Assembly: GCF_014195505.1 (NCBI RefSeq)
Contig: NZ_JACIBV010000001.1
Location: 4,278,001 to 4,342,000 of the forward strand
Direction: 5' to 3'
DNA: 64,000 nt
Origin: Nonomuraea dietziae
GTDB lineage: Bacteria > Actinomycetota > Actinomycetes > Streptosporangiales > Streptosporangiaceae
Position numbers and translations under genes: made by a program. The notes under the pieces are model-generated. The model was not told where the DNA came from, searched no databases, and saw only the letters and a program-made list of their open reading frames with translations. How positions within the stretch are numbered: the first letter of the stretch is position 1; the number at the start of each line of letters is the position of its first letter. Positions 59,521 through 64,000 of this stretch are shown here, in pieces.

Positions 59521-60628
59521 GTGTCACACGAAGCTCTGGGAGATCCGTCGACCCCTCTTTCCGACATGCCTGCACCACCTCAGGGTCAAGTGACCACTGT
59601 GGCGAATCTCGCTGGCGGCCCCCCCACCCACTCCGAAGCAGAGAATTCACTTCTACAAACCTGACGAGTGGGAAGATTTCATCCTTGAGTGGGCGACAGG
59701 ACTACAAGAAGACTACTTTCAGATCAAGCGCATCGGCGGATCGAACGATCGTGGCGCGGATGTGGCAGCCTTCCTGACTCCGGATGGCTTCGAGGGGGAA
59801 TGGGACTGTTTCCAATGTAAGCACTACGTCGAAGCATTGATGCCTAGCGACGCTTACCCTGAGATCTTCAAGCTCATTCGATCTGTCGTTGAAGGTCACT
59901 ACACAATGCCGCGCAGATACTACTTCCTAGCCCCTCAGGGATGCGGTCAGACCCTGAAGAGAATGCTGAGTAGGCCTAGCGAGCTTCGCGCAAAATTTCT
60001 AGAGAAGTTCGATGGAGACAAGCCCCTAGGGGCAGGACTTGATGGCAGCCTGGTTGACAAAATTCGTGCCCTGGCTGAAACGATTGAGTACAACGTATTT
60101 CAATCAAGCGAAGTACACGAGATCTTGACGGTTCATAAGCGTACCCCGTACTATGCCCACCGCTTCGGTGGCCCTCTTCCAGCGCGACCAGCTATCGAAA
60201 CTCCGCCGGAGATGCCAGCGGAGAATGAGAGTCGATACATTGCGCACTTGTTCGATGTTTATGGCGAACACTTCGGCATGGCCATACAAGGTGTCGCAAG
60301 CATCAAAAACCATCCGAAAGCTTCAAAGCACTTTTCTCGGCAACGTGAGGCATTTTACAGCGCTGAGGCGCTGAGACTCTTTGCTCGGGATAGCGTGATG
60401 CCCGGAACCTTTGAGGAATTGCAGGATGAGGTGCATGACGGCGTTATCGAGACTCAAGAGCGCTCCTATCCAGATGGAATGGAGCGGCTAACACGAGTCT
60501 TGGAGATGGCGGCGGCATTGAACCTAACTTCGAACGCTCTTATCTCCGTGTCTAATCCGAGAGACAAGCGTGGGATCTGCCACCAGCTCGCCAACACAGA
60601 TCGACTTGTCTGGTGTGAAGAGCAATGA
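59521..60628 (+). CDS. ABC-3C-type effector: PD-(D/E)xK nuclease with C-terminal module, frameshifted at a C7 tract
   Basis: GTG 59521 has AGGAAGAGG just upstream. The first frame runs 47 codons to TGA 59662; the rest of the protein lies in the +1 frame, open from 59594 to 60628. Both share the run of seven C at 59619-59625; with six C a single ~368-residue protein results. It then reads FYKPDEWEDFILEWA, IKRIGGSNDRGADVAAF and WDCFQCKHY: an N-terminal helix and nuclease core with Asp (codon 59759) and Gln-x-Lys (59813-59821), as in Mrr-like effectors. The C-terminal half should bind the middle component. The next gene overlaps the stop (ATGA). Confidence 0.8.
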
Positions 60629-61110
60629 CGAGTCATCCTCTTAACGGGCCACTAGAAACTGGTCTACGCGTCCTAACCATCCTTGCTAGCGCTTTTCCGG
60701 AAGCATACGACATTGATTCTTTAGTTTTTTTCGATTACAGCCTATTGCACTCCGAGGAATTCGGAGGCCCGGAAAGTCTACATCCTGATGTGCCGAACCA
60801 CGCTAGCGAGATAACAGTGAAGCGTGACCTTCTAGAACTTGGTCTGCAAGTCATGATACGAGCGAGATTGGCTACCTTGCAGATCGGCCGTGGGGGAATC
60901 GGTTACGCAGCAACCGATAATGCGCATGGTTTCGTAGAACTACTTGAGTCCTCTTACATGCAACAATTGAGAAGCCGTGCAGACTGGGTCATTGAGGCCT
61001 TCGGAAATGCTAACCCTGCCGACATTCGAGAAAGAATGTCCACACTCGGCCGCTGGCCGGGATTCGTAGACTCGGCACCTAACCACGATACGGGGGCGTC
61101 CGATGAGTAG
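60625..61110 (+). CDS. ABC-3C-type middle component
   Basis: The 161-residue protein matches the pattern I know for middle components of ABC three-component systems: GLRVLTILASAFPEAYDIDSL, FFDYSLLHSEEFGGPESLHP, a winged-helix-like ITVKRDLLELGLQVMIRARL and YAATDNAHGFVELLESSYM. These proteins link the ATPase to the effector. Start overlaps the effector stop by 4 nt and the end overlaps the ATPase start by 8 nt, so the three are tightly coupled. Base composition is lower in GC than the chromosomal genes to the left. Confidence 0.78.
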   Translation: MTSHPLNGPLETGLRVLTILASAFPEAYDIDSLVFFDYSLLHSEEFGGPESLHPDVPNHASEITVKRDLLELGLQVMIRARLATLQIGRGGIGYAATDNAHGFVELLESSYMQQLRSRADWVIEAFGNANPADIRERMSTLGRWPGFVDSAPNHDTGASDE

Positions 61111-62950
61111 ACTACGACTTACGCGCCTCACCTTTATCGGCAAGGATGTTCCCGACGCAACGGTCGAGTTTGGGCCAGGCCTTACAGTGATATACGGGGC
61201 TTCAGACACCGGTAAGTCTTACATTGTCGAAGCGATAGACTTCATGCTTGGTAGAAAAGCGCTGAAGTCGATCCCTGAAGCAGAGCCGTACTCTACAATT
61301 CTGCTGGGACTCGTGCTTCCGAATGACACTACTCTAACCCTAGAACGATCCCTTCGAGGCGGTTCCTTTCGGGCCTATCACGGCGACCTCACGAGCGTTC
61401 CCAGTTCCCCGCCGGACTTCAGATTGGCTGCGGTGCATGGGCAGGCAAGCTCCAAGACCGACAGTCTTAGTGGTTTCTTGCTACGGCAAATCGGCCTGGA
61501 TGGCCGCCAGGTTCGGAAAAACAAGCGTAATGAAACCGTCCCCCTAAGCTTCCGAAATCTCTGCTTTCTGTGCATCATCGATGAAACCAAGATGCAATCT
61601 GCTACTCCGCCAGCGCTCTCGGGGCAATACACCACGACGACGGCAGAGATCTCAACGCTCAAGCTGCTTTTGCAGGGTGAGGATGATAGCGCGATCGCCC
61701 AGGACGCCGGCGCAGCTGAACGGCGAAAAATCGGCAGAGGGAAAGCGGAAGTGCTTGACGTGGTTATCAGGGATCTCAGAGAATCCCTAACCGCCTCCGA
61801 CACCCCCCTTGAGCTCAACGAACGGTTGTCCCGCCTCGATAATTCTATTCAGGACCACACTTCTGAGATTGATTCAATACTTGAGGGCCGGGCTGGCGTT
61901 GCCACCGAGCATGCCTCGGCGACACGCACCTACAGCAGCTACCAATCACGGCTAGAAGAGGTACACGAGCTAATAGCTCGTTTCTCTCTTCTCCGCGCCA
62001 AATACGATTCTGACCTGGAGAGGCTTGAGATGGTCCGGGAGGCTGGCAGCCTACTTGGCTTTTTCCGTCCAGGTGTATGTGTGTTTTGTGGCGCGCAAGT
62101 TGAGCATCAAGCCGCTGACATGCACAGCGCGGAAGAGATCACAGCATTCGGGAACTCAGTTCTAGCCGAGATCCAAAAGACTAACACGCTTCGGGAGGAT
62201 CTCCTTATTACACTCTCAGATCTTCGAGCGCAAGAAGAGCGCTTGCAGTCGGGTATCCTCAGATCAACCAACGCCATCCAGGATCTGCGGCAACGAATCA
62301 ATGCTTTCGACGAAGACCTTCAGCCTCAGCGAGTGGCTATACAGGAACTCATGAGCGTGCGATCAGATATCGAGGGGAAGCTCGCCACACATGCTCAGAT
62401 AGAGAAGCTAGAAGCGCTGCAGGCTGCCGTTCAGCCCGAAGGACCAGAAAATCCGCCAACCTCTTCCAGCGTTAATGACAAAGTATTGGTGGAGCTTGCT
62501 GGAGCCATTAAAGAAGTGCTTCATCAGTGGTCGGTTCCCATCGCCGACTCTGTAACTTATGACAAAAATTCAAATGATCTAATTGTGGGCGATCAAGCTA
62601 GAGGATCGCGAGGAAAGGGCGTGCGATCCATCCTGCATGCAGCTTTTACACTGGGGTTGGCTCAGTACTGTTTCGATCGCGATCTCGAGCACCCCGGTTT
62701 CATAGTCCTCGACTCTCCGCTTATTACCTACCGTGAACCGGAGCCTGGGGCGGGTGCCGGACCCACGGATGAGGAGTTTGCAAGTGTTTCCGATGCTTTC
62801 TATCGGTACCTAGATTTTCAGTTCGACGGCCAATGCATCGTTGTTGAGAACACCGATCCTCCGCCAAATTTGTCAGAAGAGGCGAAGCTTATTCACTTTA
62901 CCAAGCGGCTCGATCATGGCCGTTACGGGTTTTTCCCGTTTCCTGTTTGA
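61103..62950 (+). CDS. ABC-3C-type SMC/Rad50-like ATPase with CxxC hook
   Basis: The 615-residue protein has Walker A GASDTGKS (32-39), Walker B FIVLDSP with D537, and RGSRGKGVRSILHAAF where ABC proteins have the signature. Two coiled-coil stretches (about 195-310 and 335-455) flank C326-V-F-C329, a Rad50-like zinc-hook motif. This is the ATPase of ABC-3C defence systems, which are thought to sense invading DNA and switch on the effector. It ends the three-gene operon. The system as a whole is a family described by Aravind and colleagues; this copy's target is unknown. Confidence 0.82.
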   Translation: MSRLRLTRLTFIGKDVPDATVEFGPGLTVIYGASDTGKSYIVEAIDFMLGRKALKSIPEAEPYSTILLGLVLPNDTTLTLERSLRGGSFRAYHGDLTSVPSSPPDFRLAAVHGQASSKTDSLSGFLLRQIGLDGRQVRKNKRNETVPLSFRNLCFLCIIDETKMQSATPPALSGQYTTTTAEISTLKLLLQGEDDSAIAQDAGAAERRKIGRGKAEVLDVVIRDLRESLTASDTPLELNERLSRLDNSIQDHTSEIDSILEGRAGVATEHASATRTYSSYQSRLEEVHELIARFSLLRAKYDSDLERLEMVREAGSLLGFFRPGVCVFCGAQVEHQAADMHSAEEITAFGNSVLAEIQKTNTLREDLLITLSDLRAQEERLQSGILRSTNAIQDLRQRINAFDEDLQPQRVAIQELMSVRSDIEGKLATHAQIEKLEALQAAVQPEGPENPPTSSSVNDKVLVELAGAIKEVLHQWSVPIADSVTYDKNSNDLIVGDQARGSRGKGVRSILHAAFTLGLAQYCFDRDLEHPGFIVLDSPLITYREPEPGAGAGPTDEEFASVSDAFYRYLDFQFDGQCIVVENTDPPPNLSEEAKLIHFTKRLDHGRYGFFPFPV

Positions 62951-63496
62951 TTCTGCAGCAACGGATGTCATGCTTTCGCGCTAGACGTTAGGCCTCCGAT
63001 CACCTCGTTCGCTGTCGACCCGTCGCGTAGCGGCAGCGGGCCGGGGACGGAGTGTCAAGCCCGGCTTCGCGTGTACGTTGACCGGCCGCCGTTCCTCGCT
63101 CATCCGTTGTCCTGCCTGCACAGCCGGGCTTGGTACGGAGGAGCCGGCCTGCTGGGCTTGCCCGGGTCGATAGCGGGCGAGATGATCAGACTTCCTCCTC
63201 AGCCAATCCAGCGCCCCGGCTCGCGCGTGGCGATCACCTCGGGGCTGGAGATCCCCGCCGGAGGCATGCTTGCGCCTGTGCTGATCATGACGGTCTCGCC
63301 TTGCTTCGGCGCTGTCTGTGGTGAGGCTTTCCCGCGTCGCTGGGCCTGCGTTCGATGTGCGGTGGGCCGGTCGGGCGGGACCGGCCCGGAGAGGCCGCAC
63401 GCCCGCCCGGTCCGGCCCGACCGCCCGCCGCCATCGGCGGCGGCTTGAGAGAGAAGAGAAAGTTCTCATCGAGCCGTGCTACTGGGCGGCGTCGCC
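62951..63496. other. Noncoding stretch after the defence operon
   Basis: No supportable gene is seen in 546 bp. GC-rich imperfect inverted repeats built on GGTCGGGC and GACCGGCC lie at about 63365-63435. Open frames on both strands have Arg/Pro-rich compositions typical of shadows. GC rises again here, so the right edge of the low-GC defence insert is near 62960. Confidence 0.45.
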
Positions 63497-63730
63497 TTAG
63501 GGCTTCCGTTGGCCCACGAAGCTGCCGAGATTGGGCACGGTGTAGATGAGGGTCTCATCGCGAAGTCGCTGCATGGCCTTGCGGATGGTCCCACGTGCCA
63601 CCCCGAACTCCTGCATGAGCTGGACTTCGGACAACAGATGCTTGGGTGGATAGGTGCCGTCAACGATGCGTGCGCGAAGCACGTCGGCTATCTGCTCCCA
63701 CCTGGAGCGATCTGGCTCGAAGTCGATCAC
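63497..63730 (-). CDS. Short GntR-family regulator
   Basis: The 77-residue protein is only the GntR winged helix: WEQIADVLRARIVDGTYPP, LSEVQLMQEFGVARGTIRKAMQRLRDE, LIYTVPNLGSFV. Free-standing GntR domains like this act as repressors in actinomycete mobile elements (KorSA-like) and elsewhere. GTG 63730 lies in the gap shared with the divergent partial gene. It is a candidate reader of the TGCTGTAC sites or of the palindrome at 63774-63787; neither is proven. Confidence 0.85.
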   Translation of the reverse strand: MIDFEPDRSRWEQIADVLRARIVDGTYPPKHLLSEVQLMQEFGVARGTIRKAMQRLRDETLIYTVPNLGSFVGQRKP

Positions 63731-63773
63731 TCTCTAACCATAGAAAGCCCTGTTCAGGCACTATCAGGCAGCT

Positions 63774-63796
63774 CATGGCATGCCATGGCATGGACA
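63774..63796. promoter_or_regulatory. CATGGCATGCCATG palindrome beside a -35 box
   Basis: A perfect 14-bp palindrome at 63774-63787 is followed 3 bp later by TGGACA (63791-63796), the -35 box of the rightward promoter. It lies in the 95-bp gap between GntR and the divergent gene and is a likely operator. Confidence 0.55.
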
Positions 63797-63819
63797 GGGG
63801 TGTACAGGCGAGCTACGCT
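63791..63819 (+). promoter_or_regulatory. Promoter of the right-edge gene, probably leaderless
   Basis: TGGACA (63791-63796), 17 bp, then TACGCT (63814-63819). GTG 63826 is at the expected transcription start, so the mRNA would be leaderless; there is no ribosome site. Confidence 0.6.
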
Positions 63820-63825
63820 GCCTGC

Positions 63826-64000
63826 GTGACGTACCGTCCCGGCTCTCTTCGGGGCGGCCTGGCCATAGCAGCGCAGATGAGCCGCAGGGGTGAAGCCATG
63901 CTCAGACCAGATGTGGAACTTGCGACGTATCACGGGACCCACCCGGCGCCCAGAAGGCCGGACTGCGAGCCGGTCACCTGGTACGAGAGCACCGCGCGCG
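63826..64000 (+). CDS. Partial gene running off the right edge
   Basis: The frame from GTG 63826 stays open for 58 codons to the end of the window. It begins MTYRPGSLRGGLAIAAQ (GTG read as Met) and is rich in Arg and Pro. I do not recognise the family from this part. Its support is the promoter geometry and its divergence from the GntR gene. Confidence 0.4.
   Translation, partial: MTYRPGSLRGGLAIAAQMSRRGEAMLRPDVELATYHGTHPAPRRPDCEPVTWYESTAR

Noticed and set aside
58856..59593. 245-residue plus-strand gene before the defence operon
   Set aside because: It crosses repeat block C and the effector's ribosome site and start in another frame; no family motif.
62981..63469. 162-residue minus-strand frame
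   Set aside because: Arg/Pro/Ala-rich, no ribosome site, covers inverted repeats; likely noncoding.

Overview
The window is high-GC DNA from an actinomycete, most likely of the Streptosporangiales (Nonomuraea/Streptosporangium type). The grounds are the base composition, frequent GTG/TTG starts, ATGA/GTGA-coupled operons, a WhiB regulator, a complete FbiA/FbiB/FbiC set for coenzyme F420, and cell-wall glycosyltransferase genes near whiB and fbiAB, as I recall for the mycobacterial whiB2-fbiAB-manB-wbbL region. The genus is inference.

Layout. 0-9 kb: whiB, a Gln/Tyr-rich membrane protein, fbiA-fbiB, convergent fbiC, a 45-residue membrane peptide and an AlkA-type DNA glycosylase. 8.8-35.7 kb: a long cell-envelope region with a sugar-1-phosphate nucleotidyltransferase, many GT4/GT2 and polytopic glycosyltransferases, a flippase-like protein, a methyltransferase, an acyltransferase and two LCP ligases. 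Inside it (26.7-33.2 kb) is a polyol-phosphate block: glycerol-1-phosphate dehydrogenase, cytidylyltransferase, two CDP-alcohol phosphotransferases and an IspD/TarI-SDR fusion of the CDP-ribitol-synthase type. Together these look able to make, decorate and attach an anionic wall polymer. A PIN/ribbon-helix-helix toxin-antitoxin pair, an ECF sigma/anti-sigma pair and an acetoacetate-decarboxylase-like gene are interspersed. 35.7-51.5 kb: STAS protein, luciferase-like oxidoreductase, DUF4097-like lipoprotein, GNAT, an Rrf2 regulator with an operator repeated before the neighbouring FAD oxidoreductase, two ABC transporter operons (one PadR-controlled, one beside a two-component system), a DEDDh exonuclease, a P450 and a WGR/beta-propeller protein.

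From about 51.9 kb the character changes. A 25-codon remnant of an acyl-CoA dehydrogenase marks the edge of an accessory island reaching at least 63.5 kb. The island carries duplicated and decaying small genes, three copies of a ~130-bp module pairing a GACC block with a TGCTGTAC operator-like motif (one copy overlaps a tRNA-Thr-like 3' half), an Mrr-like nuclease with a duplicated N-terminal domain, and a lower-GC ABC three-component (ABC-3C) type defence operon: nuclease effector, middle component and SMC-like ATPase with a CxxC hook. The effector frame is broken at a run of seven C. At the right edge a short GntR regulator diverges from a gene with a leaderless-type promoter.

Functions come from reading motifs in translations; no database search was run.
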